A DNA stretch of 64,000 bases from Yponomeuta sedellus (lineage: Eukaryota > Arthropoda > Insecta > Lepidoptera > Yponomeutidae). Positions 25,773 to 34,701 of this stretch are shown in pieces. The stretch spans positions 21,217,878 through 21,281,877 of the forward strand of contig OW203740.1 in the NCBI GenBank assembly GCA_934045075.1. The letters run 5' to 3'. The position numbers and the translations under genes are program-made. Numbering within the stretch: the first letter of the stretch is position 1; each line of letters begins with the position of its first letter. Below the pieces are notes generated by a model, which saw nothing but the letters and a program-made list of their open reading frames with translations, did no database searches and was not told the DNA's origin.

Positions 25773-28622
25773 TTACATGCTTGAATTCCAGACATCATTG
25801 TCATCTAAATAATCCTTAATATTATAGTAGCTCTTTTGGCACAAAGTGTACTTTACACATTTTTTGAACCGCGCTTCAGTCAAACTTAATATATCTTCAG
25901 GGATTTTATTGTAGAAGCGTATACAATGCCCCATGAAGGATGTATTAACTTTTGCCAGCCTAAATCTTGGGATCAAAAGTTTATGTTTATTTCTAGTATT
26001 TACATTATGTTGGCTACCTGCAGTTTTAAAGTTGCTAATATTTTTCCTGACATACATAATATTTTCATAGATATACTGACTGGCAACTGTCAGGATGTTT
26101 GTTTCTTTAAAGAATTCTCTTAACGAGTCTCTACTGCCTAGCTTATAGATGAATCTGATCGCTCTTTTCTGCAAGACGAAGATGGTCTCAATGTCCGCTG
26201 CCCGTCCCCACAGTAGTATGCCGTAGGACATGATACTATGGAAGTAACTAAAATAAACGAGCCTGGCAGTTGCGACGTCAGTTAGTTCCCTAATTCTTTT
26301 AACAGCATATGCTGCAGAGCTAAGCCTATTTGCCAATTTTTCTATATGAGGACCCCATTGAAGCTTTGCATCAATTGTGATACCTAAAAATACAGTTTCT
26401 TCGACAAGGTCTAGTTTGTCCCTTCCCAATATAACTTTGCTGTCAACTACTTTGACATTTGGTAGAGTGAACTTTATACATTTTGTCTTTTTTGAATTTA
26501 ACAATAAGTTATTAGACGTAAACCAGTTTAGTACCTGAGAGAGAGCAGCATTAGTATTGTCAAGGTCATCTTCTTGTCTCTTAATTTTGAAAATAAGTGA
26601 CGTGTCATCTGCAAATAGTACTATCTCTGACATATTTTGAACCATGAACGGCAAATCATTTACATATACGAGGAAGAGGAACGGCCCCAAAATCGATCCC
26701 TGTGGTACTCCTATCCTGACCTCTGACCCTGAAGATTTAGTTCTATTTATATCAGCTCTTTGAATTCTTCCTTCTAAATATGATGTCATAAGTTTTAGGC
26801 TATTCCCGTTTATACCATAGTGCTTTAATTTTAAAAGAAGTGTTTTATGGTCAACGCAATCAAATGCTTTTGACAAGTCACAGAATACGCCTATAGCATC
26901 CTTGCGATCTTCCCATGCACTAAATATATGTTTAACTAACATGACGCCGGCGTCCGTTGTAGAGCGCCCTTGCGTAAAGCCGAATTGCTGACCATGGAGA
27001 AGTTGATAGTCATTGAAGTGTGTAAGCAGTTGACCTAGAACTATCTTCTCGAATATTTTACTCAAAACGGGTAGAACCGAGACTGGTCTGAAATTTGAAG
27101 GATCTTGCTTATCACCACTTTTAAATAAAGGAACGAGCCTACTATATTTCATTAGATCTGGGAATATACCCTCATCTAGACATTTGTTAAAGATTCTGGC
27201 TAAATAGGGTGCTAGGGTGTCGATTACTGAGCTAACTACTGTTACTGACATACCCCACAAATCTTCAGTTTTTTTAAGCTTTAGCTTTTTAAACGATTTA
27301 ATCACGGTATGAGCTTCAATATAATCAAACGAAAAATCGTGATCGCATAGGGGGACATTGTCTTTCAAAATAGTTTCTGCAAGAGCTGGAGAAGAGTCTA
27401 AAGGAGCTGTCGTTATAATTGGAACATTTGTAAAGAACTGTTCAAAAGCCGCAGCAATGTCTTCATTTGAGGTTATTAATTTATTATTTATTTTAAGTGC
27501 AAATTCGCGATCTCCCAATTTGGATTTACCAGTTTCCTTATTTATAATAGCCCAAATTGTTTTAGATTTATTAGAAGATTGAAGGATTTTTGATTTTATA
27601 TACTCGCATTTTGCTTTGTGGCAGACGGCCTTAAATAATTTTGAATATAGTTTTACATACTGTATAAAACTGGGGTTGTATGTATATGTTTTTTTCTCAT
27701 ACAGTGAATAAAGTGTGTCCCTACTTTTTCGGATGCCGGCAGTGGCCCATTCACTAAATTGTAATTTATTTTGTTTGCAGGATATCTGTTTTAATTTAAA
27801 AACTTTTTCAAAACTATCTGAAACAGCCTTGAAGAAATCTCGATAGAGAACATTAGCATCTTGAGTTTTATTTTTTTGAATAGGTAATCTTTTTTTTAAG
27901 TCAAGTTTAAACAATTCTAGTTTTTTATTTGTTATCACCCTGCAGAGTACATCTTGCTCTATTTTTTTTAAATCTGCTTTAAAATGTACAATTTGACCAC
28001 TGTGGTCTGATTTAAGACAATTCACTGTAGAATAATGGGAAAATTCACAGTCACAGTATACGTTGTCAAGGCAGGTGGCGGTGGTTTCGGTAATCCTGGT
28101 GGGCTCTAAGAAAATATTCATCAAATTAAAAGACTTAAAAATAAGTTTTAATTTAGCACTCGAAGGGGAATCTACAAGCAGGTTTACATTAAAATCACCA
28201 CAGACTATAACCTTCTTATTATTACTGCAGGCTACTTTTAATACATCCTCTAATACAGATTCGAATACACTGTAATCACTGGTGGGGGGCCTGTATACGC
28301 TTACTACAATGTGTGACGATAATTCAACACAAGATAGTTCAATTATTTTTTCAACAGAAAGCCTGCAAATATCTTTCCTTTCTTTAAATTTTAAACCATC
28401 CTTTACTAGTATTAAAGATCCCCCATGCAATGCTAACTTTCTATTGTAGCAACTGGCTAACTGATAATTATGTACAGAAAAATTCATATGAGATTCTAAT
28501 AGCCAGTGCTCCGTAACACAAAGTATGTCAATCTCATGTTGCTCTAAGAACAATTCTAACTCTAGTAGCTTTCCAGAAAAACCACCCTGTATGTTCTGAT
28601 TAGCTAAAGTGATTTTTTTTAA
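25773..28622 (-). CDS. CR1-type LINE ORF2: endonuclease and reverse transcriptase
   Basis: APE-type endonuclease followed by RT. Residues upstream of the first Met (28553) contain ANQNIQGGFSG, which includes the endonuclease's conserved Asn, so the real protein must start earlier; that part is open, has no ATG and overlaps the end of ORF1 in the -1 frame. Further motifs: VTEHWL (catalytic Glu), VCGDFNVNLL, SDHSG (catalytic Asp-His); RT with PVSVLPVLSKIFEK, FCDLSKAFDCVDH, GVPQGSILGPFLF and VLFADDTS. No RNase H. The frame has no internal stop, so the copy may be recent. Confidence 0.87.
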   Translation of the reverse strand, partial: LKKITLANQNIQGGFSGKLLELELFLEQHEIDILCVTEHWLLESHMNFSVHNYQLASCYNRKLALHGGSLILVKDGLKFKERKDICRLSVEKIIELSCVELSSHIVVSVYRPPTSDYSVFESVLEDVLKVACSNNKKVIVCGDFNVNLLVDSPSSAKLKLIFKSFNLMNIFLEPTRITETTATCLDNVYCDCEFSHYSTVNCLKSDHSGQIVHFKADLKKIEQDVLCRVITNKKLELFKLDLKKRLPIQKNKTQDANVLYRDFFKAVSDSFEKVFKLKQISCKQNKLQFSEWATAGIRKSRDTLYSLYEKKTYTYNPSFIQYVKLYSKLFKAVCHKAKCEYIKSKILQSSNKSKTIWAIINKETGKSKLGDREFALKINNKLITSNEDIAAAFEQFFTNVPIITTAPLDSSPALAETILKDNVPLCDHDFSFDYIEAHTVIKSFKKLKLKKTEDLWGMSVTVVSSVIDTLAPYLARIFNKCLDEGIFPDLMKYSRLVPLFKSGDKQDPSNFRPVSVLPVLSKIFEKIVLGQLLTHFNDYQLLHGQQFGFTQGRSTTDAGVMLVKHIFSAWEDRKDAIGVFCDLSKAFDCVDHKTLLLKLKHYGINGNSLKLMTSYLEGRIQRADINRTKSSGSEVRIGVPQGSILGPFLFLVYVNDLPFMVQNMSEIVLFADDTSLIFKIKRQEDDLDNTNAALSQVLNWFTSNNLLLNSKKTKCIKFTLPNVKVVDSKVILGRDKLDLVEETVFLGITIDAKLQWGPHIEKLANRLSSAAYAVKRIRELTDVATARLVYFSYFHSIMSYGILLWGRAADIETIFVLQKRAIRFIYKLGSRDSLREFFKETNILTVASQYIYENIMYVRKNISNFKTAGSQHNVNTRNKHKLLIPRFRLAKVNTSFMGHCIRFYNKIPEDILSLTEARFKKCVKYTLCQKSYYNIKDYLDDNDVWNSSM

Positions 28623-30427
28623 GAGGGGCTTTTCTGTGGTCTGCGCTGACAGTTTAAATCAGCAGTCAAGCTTAACTTATTTATGTTAGGTTTTTTTAAA
28701 GCCTCTGAGTACAGAGGTTTACTAGTAGAACTTTTTCTACAGTTTTTATTTACTAATGGTACCTGTTTTATTGTCGTAACAATAATAGGGTCATAAATAT
28801 TGAATGCCAACAATTTGGCAATCTGTCGTTTTGAACGAAGGGGCACATACATTGTGTCCCTAGTCAATATAAAATTTCGAATAAAGTTATTCGTATCAAA
28901 ATAAAAAACTTGATCTCTATGACCAAATGTCATGTTATATAACAGACGGTTAAGTTTACCTATCCGTGCATTCTGTGTCTCTGACAATGTTTTTGAATAG
29001 GGAAAAGCACAGATAATGATTTTCCTTACATTTAAAGCTATTATGGACTCATAGTAATTTATCAATTCACTTTCTTGAATCCCTGTGCTGTTCCCCATTA
29101 ATAATACAATAGTAGTATTTCTATCATACTGTTTGCTGAGCAGAGCGTTGATTAATTGCATGTAAGAGGCATTTGGCATACATATGTTTTCTACATGCTG
29201 TTTTAAATGGATCTGCAGCCTGGTTCCTAGACCTACACCTATTTTGTCTGAGAAAATTATTGTCTTGTAAGGGGCACCATTGAATGGAACTGAACTGCTC
29301 GTTGGCCTGGTTGTCGGTTGTCTGTCCAGTACTGCATTCCGGGTCGATGGCGCACTGGTCTCCGCTATCGCATTTGATGGTGCAGGCTGTCTGTTTGGCT
29401 CGCCTTCATGCTGTTGTGCCCGATCCAGCGGTAAAGGGGCTGGTGTGTTGGGCAAGCTGCACGGCGGTGACAAGCATGGCTTCTGACTGCCTGTTGAGTT
29501 CAGCTGTGGAAGGGCTGGGTCTTCAAGCACATTATTCGGTGGCTGCAGGGGTAACCAGCTTGGTTTGTCTTCTGAGTCTTCTGATTCATGGATGAAGGTG
29601 GACTCAACACGTTCCAGGTTGCTTTTGCCAAGAGAAATCAACCCATTCACAGTTGAAATGCAGTCATTGTACTGAGTTTGCATAGCCGAGTACTTGCAGG
29701 TGATGTCTAGTAATTGAAACTGCAAATCTTCCACTTGTAATTGCAGTTCAGCCATCGCTAGCTCATGGTCCACATTACTAGCAAATAATTCTTTCTGGCA
29801 TTCGGCCATTTCCGTTTCTAACTGTAGTTTTTGACGAAGAATTGGTACACTTTCTATACTTTTTCTGTTTCGTTTTATCAATTTCTGTACCTTCTGAATG
29901 TATTTATTTGTTTTAATATACTTCTTTATGGTTTTCACGCTGTTCATTTTGATACTACTGGTATTCCCCATAGCGCAGGACTTATCGCTGGCTGTGGTTA
30001 GGTCGACTGTTAGTATTCCGGCTTCACTCATCACTTCACTATACAAATCCATGGTTCTAGCGCTATCTTTTTGTTGTTCTTGTTCACTGATTTGCTGAAG
30101 CTCCTGGTGCGCCTCAGCAAGCTGGTGTTCAAGCGAGCGTATTCGTTGCAGTGCTACACCATGGACATCATGGCACTGGTTGAACGAGTTGACTTGCTGT
30201 TGCAGCTCATCCCGTTGGGCACTTAGATCTTGGCATTGTATGTCCAATTCACTGAGCTCTGCTTTAAGCGCTGAGTTGGTTTTATTCTGTTTATGAATCT
30301 CCTCTTCACTTTCCTCTCGTTCTTGTAGAAGTGTGTCGCACAACTCTTTGGTCTTTTTGAGCTCAAGCAGCGTGGCTTTCAGTTTCAGCTCCATGTCTCG
30401 CACAGTCACCTTGCTTCGGGTGAACAT
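28619..30427 (-). CDS. CR1-type LINE ORF1: coiled coil plus SGNH esterase-like domain
   Basis: 602 residues. About residues 5-115 and 185-280 are long heptad-rich coiled coils. A Pro/Ser-rich linker follows (about 295-385). The C-terminal ~200 residues resemble the SGNH/GDSL-esterase-like fold known in CR1-group ORF1 proteins: a Ser-poor start (IIFSDKIGVGLG), TTIVLLMGNSTGIQ at the Asn block and alternating strands and helices. The usual catalytic Ser and His are not clear, so enzyme activity is doubtful. Such ORF1 proteins bind the element RNA. Confidence 0.7.
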   Translation of the reverse strand: MFTRSKVTVRDMELKLKATLLELKKTKELCDTLLQEREESEEEIHKQNKTNSALKAELSELDIQCQDLSAQRDELQQQVNSFNQCHDVHGVALQRIRSLEHQLAEAHQELQQISEQEQQKDSARTMDLYSEVMSEAGILTVDLTTASDKSCAMGNTSSIKMNSVKTIKKYIKTNKYIQKVQKLIKRNRKSIESVPILRQKLQLETEMAECQKELFASNVDHELAMAELQLQVEDLQFQLLDITCKYSAMQTQYNDCISTVNGLISLGKSNLERVESTFIHESEDSEDKPSWLPLQPPNNVLEDPALPQLNSTGSQKPCLSPPCSLPNTPAPLPLDRAQQHEGEPNRQPAPSNAIAETSAPSTRNAVLDRQPTTRPTSSSVPFNGAPYKTIIFSDKIGVGLGTRLQIHLKQHVENICMPNASYMQLINALLSKQYDRNTTIVLLMGNSTGIQESELINYYESIIALNVRKIIICAFPYSKTLSETQNARIGKLNRLLYNMTFGHRDQVFYFDTNNFIRNFILTRDTMYVPLRSKRQIAKLLAFNIYDPIIVTTIKQVPLVNKNCRKSSTSKPLYSEALKKPNINKLSLTADLNCQRRPQKSPS

Positions 30428-30553
30428 ACTGGTGTCACCTGGAAAATAACCGGGAATCGGTGTCAGTGTGTGACCACTTAAAATGTTATTGGCTGATAAA
30501 GAGTTGGTGGTACGTTATAGATGTTGAGTGAGCGTGTTATGTTGACTGAGGCT

Positions 30554-30883
30554 AGTGCTGGAAGGCACCCCCGGATCACGCAGGGGCGCCTTCCAGCCCG
30601 CCGTGTTAGAGGCGGAGGGTCCCCTGACCCTCCGCCCACGGCCCTCTGGTCCGACTGGTACGAGGCGCACGAGGCGCCCCCCCCAGCCGGACCTCCTACT
30701 CTTGGTCGCCTGGGTCCCGCTCCACGGTGTGAAGCAGGGCCCAAGCGACGCCACCTCCGACCGCTCCAAGGAGCGGTCCCTCCGTGGTTGCTCTTAGTTT
30801 CACCGTGGGTGGCCGTCCAACACCCACGGCTACTTAGCCCCCTCGCCACGACAAGGCGGCAACCGTCGAGGGGGTCGAGGGGG
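30554..30883 (-). mobile_element. TSR unit 19, right (5') part
   Basis: Continues from GTGCTGGAAGGCAC to an A-type ribozyme-like end whose last nine bases TCGAGGGGG are duplicated. Confidence 0.85.
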
Positions 30884-30893
30884 AGGTTAGGTT

Positions 30894-31946
30894 TTTTTTT
30901 TTTTTTTTTGGTAACGCGGGGAATGCATTTACGCACTTCACCGCTCTGCTGTCAGGGGACAACAGAGCGGCTTCGTGTGGGACTCCCAGCCCGAGGGCTG
31001 GACTACCCACTAAACCCCCGCGGTGATCCTCCTCTCCTCTACCGGGTCGCGGGGTAGGCCAAAGGTTAAATCACCGCGACCCGGCAAGAGGTCGCCCCTC
31101 CACGTGAGGGGCTCGACTAGTGGGGGAGCCGAAGTGGCTCCCCAGCGGCGCCCCCTGCCCCATCGCTACGACGGGGCAAGGAAACGCCGCGTCTCCTCGG
31201 GGGGGCCATAAAGGCCCCCATACGCTCCAATGCGCCGCCCCCCCACATCACATTGCTAAAACAATGGGACTAGAGGGGGCGGCGCATCGCTGCGAGGCCC
31301 GTCGCGTCGCTCACCAGCGCTTCTCTGAGAACAGAGAAGGTGGAGAGCGAGCGCGCGGGCCCTCTCTGTGCCGGAAGGCACCCCCGGATCACGCAGGGGC
31401 GCCTTCCGGCCCGCCGTGTTAGAGGCGGAGAGTCCCCTGACCCCCCGCCCACGGCACTGATCCGACTGGTACGAGGCGCCCGGAGGCGCCCCCCCAGCCG
31501 GACCTCCTCCTCTTGGTCGCTTGGGTCCCACTCCACGGTGTGAAGCAGGGCCCAAGCGACTAAACGGTCGCAGGGGACAGGGAGAGAGGCGCACCGCAAT
31601 ACCAGCACTCCTCTTCCCCTGCGACCCCACCGCGTCCGCCATCAACCGGTGGCGGCCCCGGTAAGGCCGCGGCAGGCAGGGAGAGCGGCGCACCGTAATA
31701 CCGGCACTCCTCTCCCGCCGCGGCCTCCTCCTTACGGCTGCGATGCCGCCCATACGGCATCGCAGCCCGCCTCAGTGGCGGTGCTGCCCATACAGCACCG
31801 CCACCTACTGACCGCTCGACTCGCAAGCGAGGAGCGGTCCCTCCGCGGTTGCTCTTGGTTTCACCGTGGGTGTGTTCCCGCCCGTAGGCCCCCACGGCTA
31901 CTTAGCCCCCTCGCCACGACAAGGCGGCAACCGTCGAGGGGGGGGG
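30894..31946 (-). mobile_element. TSR unit 20, subfamily B (complete)
   Basis: Carries GCGGGGAATGC (one G fewer) at the 3' end, CGACTAGTGGGGGAG, and GCCATAAAGGCCCCC in place of GCCATATAGGCCCCC. Long-L4 5' domain. Confidence 0.84.
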
Positions 31947-31951
31947 AGGTT

Positions 31952-32778
31952 TTTTTTTTTTTTGGTAACGCGGGGGAATGCATTTACGCACTTCACCACT
32001 CTGCTGTCAGGGGACAACAGAGCGGCTTCGTGTGGGACTCCCAGCCCGAGGGCTGGACTACCCACTAAACCCCCGCGGTGATCCTCCTCTCCTCTACCGG
32101 GTCGCGGGGTAGGCCAAAGGTTAAATCACCGCGACCCGGCAAGAGGTCGCCCCTCCACGTGAGGGGCTCGACTAGTGGGGGAGCCAAAGTGGCTCCCCAG
32201 CGGCGCCCCCTGCCCCATCGCTACGACGGGGCAAGGAAACGCCGCGTCTCCTCGGGGGGGCCATAAAGGTCCCCATACGCTCCAATGCGCCGCCCCCCCA
32301 CATCACATTGCTAAAACAATGGGACTAGAGGGGGCGGCGCATCGCTGCGAGGCCCGTCGCGTCGCTCACCAGCGCTTCTCTGAGGACAGAGAAGGCGGAG
32401 AGCGAGCGCGCGGGCCCTCTCTGTGCCGGAAGGCACCCCCGGATCACGCAGGGGCGCCTTCCGGCCCGCCGTGTTAGAGGCGGAGAGTCCCCTGACCCCC
32501 CGCCCACGGCCCTGATCCGACTGGTACGAGGCGCCCGGAGGCGCCCCCCCCCAGCCGGACCTCCTCCTCTTGGTCGCTTGGGTCCCACTCCACGGTGTGA
32601 AGCAGGGCCCAAGCGACTAAACGGTCGCGGTGCTGCCCACACAGCACCGCCACCTACTGACCGCTCAACTCGCAAGCGAGGAGCGGTCCCTCCGCGGTTG
32701 CTCTTTGTTTCACCGTGGTCCCGCAACCACGGCTACTAAAGCCCCCTCGCCACGACAAGGCGGCAACCGTCGAGGGGG
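31952..32778 (-). mobile_element. TSR unit 21, subfamily B-short
   Basis: Shares the CTAGTGGG and CCATAAAGG variants with unit 20, but the 5' half is cut down: GGTCGCGGTGCTGCCCACACAGCACCGCC replaces about 220 bp of hairpins. Same form as unit 23. Confidence 0.84.
32696..32778 (-). ncRNA. Candidate HDV-like ribozyme, B-short variant
   Basis: P1, P2 and P3 are unchanged. P4 is CCGTGGT/ACCACGG with loop TGCGGG, J4/2 is TGAAACAAAGAG (N of C-N-A-A-G is A), and J1.1/4 is CTTTAGTAG in place of CTAAGTAG. The stem differs in sequence from units 1, 2 and 3 yet pairs fully. Confidence 0.6.
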
Positions 32779-32789
32779 GAGGGGGGGGG

Positions 32790-32824
32790 AGGTTAGGTTA
32801 GGTTAGGTTAGGTTAGGTTAGGTT
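32790..32824 (+). repeat. Telomeric (GGTTA)n tract
   Basis: Seven repeats between a minus-strand TSR and the first plus-strand TSR-D. Confidence 0.9.
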
Positions 32825-33709
32825 GGGGTGCGATGCCAGATTACCTTCCCGTGTGCCCTTCCGCTTCCTTTCCTACTGATTCATCTTGAACCAGTAGGAG
32901 GGGTAGGTGGCAAGGGCCGGTGCACCCTGGGCGCTGGTCAGTAACTTCTCTTTATGGGATCTTGCTGGCCAGCGGCGAAAAATCTGGCGGGAGGGGTCGC
33001 GTGGGCCCTGTTTCACTTTGTGGAGCGGGACCCAGGCGACCAACCGAATGAAGGACCGACTGGGGGGGGCGCCGCTGCGCGGAAGCGCGTGCGCCTCGTA
33101 CCAGTCGGACCAGAGTGGCCGCCGGGACGCGGAGGGTCGGGGGACTCTCTGCGTCCATCACGGCGGGCCGGAAGGCGCCCTTGCGTGTTCCGAGGGTGCC
33201 TTCTGGCACGGAGGGGGCCCGCGCGGTCGCTCACCGCCTTCTTTGCTTTCAGAGAAGTGCTGGTGGGTGACGTGACGGGCCTCACGTGTGGGGCGTGTGG
33301 GGACCGGGACGCTTGGGCCCCCACGCGCCTCAACGAGGAGGTGCGCCGCCCTCCCCGTCTCATCGACCGGGTTGCGATGGGATGGAGGGGGCGGCGCGTT
33401 GGGGCGTATGGGGGCCAAGATCATACGCACTTGACCCCTATGCGCTCCAACGAAGAGATGCGGCGTTTTCTAGCCCCGTCGTCGAGCACCGACGGGGCAG
33501 AAGCGCCGCCGAAGGAGTGCCCGAAAGGGCGCCCGCAGACGGGGTCGCGGAAGTGTGCGCAAGCGTTCCCGTGGCCCCGTCCTTTGCGGTGCGGAGGAAC
33601 ACCCCAGGAGTTTTAGTCGGTATACCGCCCTTTTCAGGGCGGGGAGTCCGACATAACCACTGTGCTCCCCCGAGCCGGTGGTACCCGTAATTGGGGTTTC
33701 TCCTGGGTG

Positions 33710-33753
<44 letters not shown>
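32825..33753 (+). mobile_element. TSR-D copy 1 (plus strand, opposite to TSR-A/B)
   Basis: About 885 bp starting GGGGTGCGATGCC and ending TCTCCTGGGTG, then 44 A, then GGTTAGG. The centre (about 33000-33480) is the reverse complement of the TSR-A/B core: 33089-33115 matches 1123-1149 over 27 bases, and CGGCGGGCCGGAAGGCGCCC (33161-33180) is also shared. The 5' ~170 bp and the 3' ~230 bp are different. Insertion polarity is that of SART-type elements. Long open frames (up to 220 codons) have no domain and I do not call them genes. Confidence 0.85.
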
Positions 33754-33755
<2 letters not shown>

Positions 33756-33777
33756 TTAGGTTAGGTTAGGTTAGGTT
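33754..33777 (+). repeat. Telomeric (GGTTA)n tract
   Basis: About five repeats between two TSR-D copies. Confidence 0.9.
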
Positions 33778-34682
33778 GGGGTGCGATGCCAGATTACCTT
33801 CCCGTGTGCCCTTCCGCTTCCTTTCCTACTGATTCATCTTGAACCAGTAGGAGGGGTAGGTGGCAAGGGCCGGTGCACCCTGGGCGCTGGTCAGTAACTT
33901 CTCTTTATGGGATCTTGCTGGCCAGCGGCGAAAAATCTGGCGGGAGGGGTCGCGTGGGCCCTGTTTCACTTTGTGGAGCGGGACCCAGGCGACCAACCGA
34001 ATGAAGGACCGACTGGGGGGGGCGCCGCTGCGCGGAAGCGCGTGCGCCTCGTACCAGTCGGACCAGAGTGGCCGCCGGGACGCGGAGGGTCGGGGGACTC
34101 TCTGCGTCCATCACGGCGGGCCGGAAGGCGCCCTTGCGTGTTCCGAGGGTGCCTTCTGGCACGGAGGGGGCCCGCGCGGTCGCTCACCGCCTTCTCTACT
34201 TTCAGAGAAGTGCTGGTGGGCGACGTGACGGGCCTCACGTGTGGGGCGTGTGGGGACCGGGACGCTTGGGCCCCCACGCGCCTCAACGAGGAGGTGCGCC
34301 GCCCTGCCCGTCTCATCGACCGGCTTGCGATGGGATGGAGGGGGCGGCGCGTTGGGGCGTATGGGGGCCAAGATCATACGCACTTGGCCCCTATGCGCTC
34401 CAACGAAGAGATGCGGCGTTTTCTAGCCCCGTCGTCGAGCACCGACGGGGCAGAAGCGCCGCCGAAGGAGTGCCCGAAAGGGCGCCCGCAGACGGGGTCG
34501 CGGAAGTGTGCGCAAGCGTTCCCGTGGCCCCGTCCTTTGCGGTGCGGAGGAACACCCCAGGAGTTTTAGTCGGTATACCGCCCTTTTCAGGGCGGGGAGT
34601 CCGACATAACCACTGTGCTCCCCCGAGCCGGTGGTACCCGTAAGTGGGGTTTCTCCTGGGTGAAAAAAAAAAAAAAAAAAAA
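33778..34682 (+). mobile_element. TSR-D copy 2
   Basis: Differs from copy 1 by a handful of bases (for example TTCTCTACTTTC for TTCTTTGCTTTC) and has a 20-A tail. Followed by GGTTAGGTTAGGTTAGGTT and then LINE-1 in the opposite orientation. Confidence 0.85.
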
Positions 34683-34701
34683 GGTTAGGTTAGGTTAGGT
34701 T

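Larger units (their letters stand above)
25531..30553 (-). mobile_element. CR1-type LINE with ATGAA-repeat tail
   Basis: About 5 kb with two ORFs on the minus strand. Its 3' end is a microsatellite ((AATGA)n on +, 25531-25595), not poly(A). It splits TSR unit 19 with almost no duplicated bases (at most TG/GTG). The 5' UTR is about 30428-30553. Confidence 0.85.

Noticed and set aside
32825..32935. HDV-like ribozyme at the TSR-D 5' end
   Set aside because: A 7-pair P1 with a G-U at the cut site, a P2-like TGCCA/TGGCA and a P4-like CCTACTG/CAGTAGG can be drawn, but the J4/2 position has no C followed by N-A-A. At most a degenerate relative.
32954..33616. 220-codon frame repeated in all four TSR-D copies as a possible gene
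   Set aside because: It is conserved only because the copies are nearly identical; the opposite strand is open too, and the core is hairpin RNA shared with TSR-A/B in reverse.
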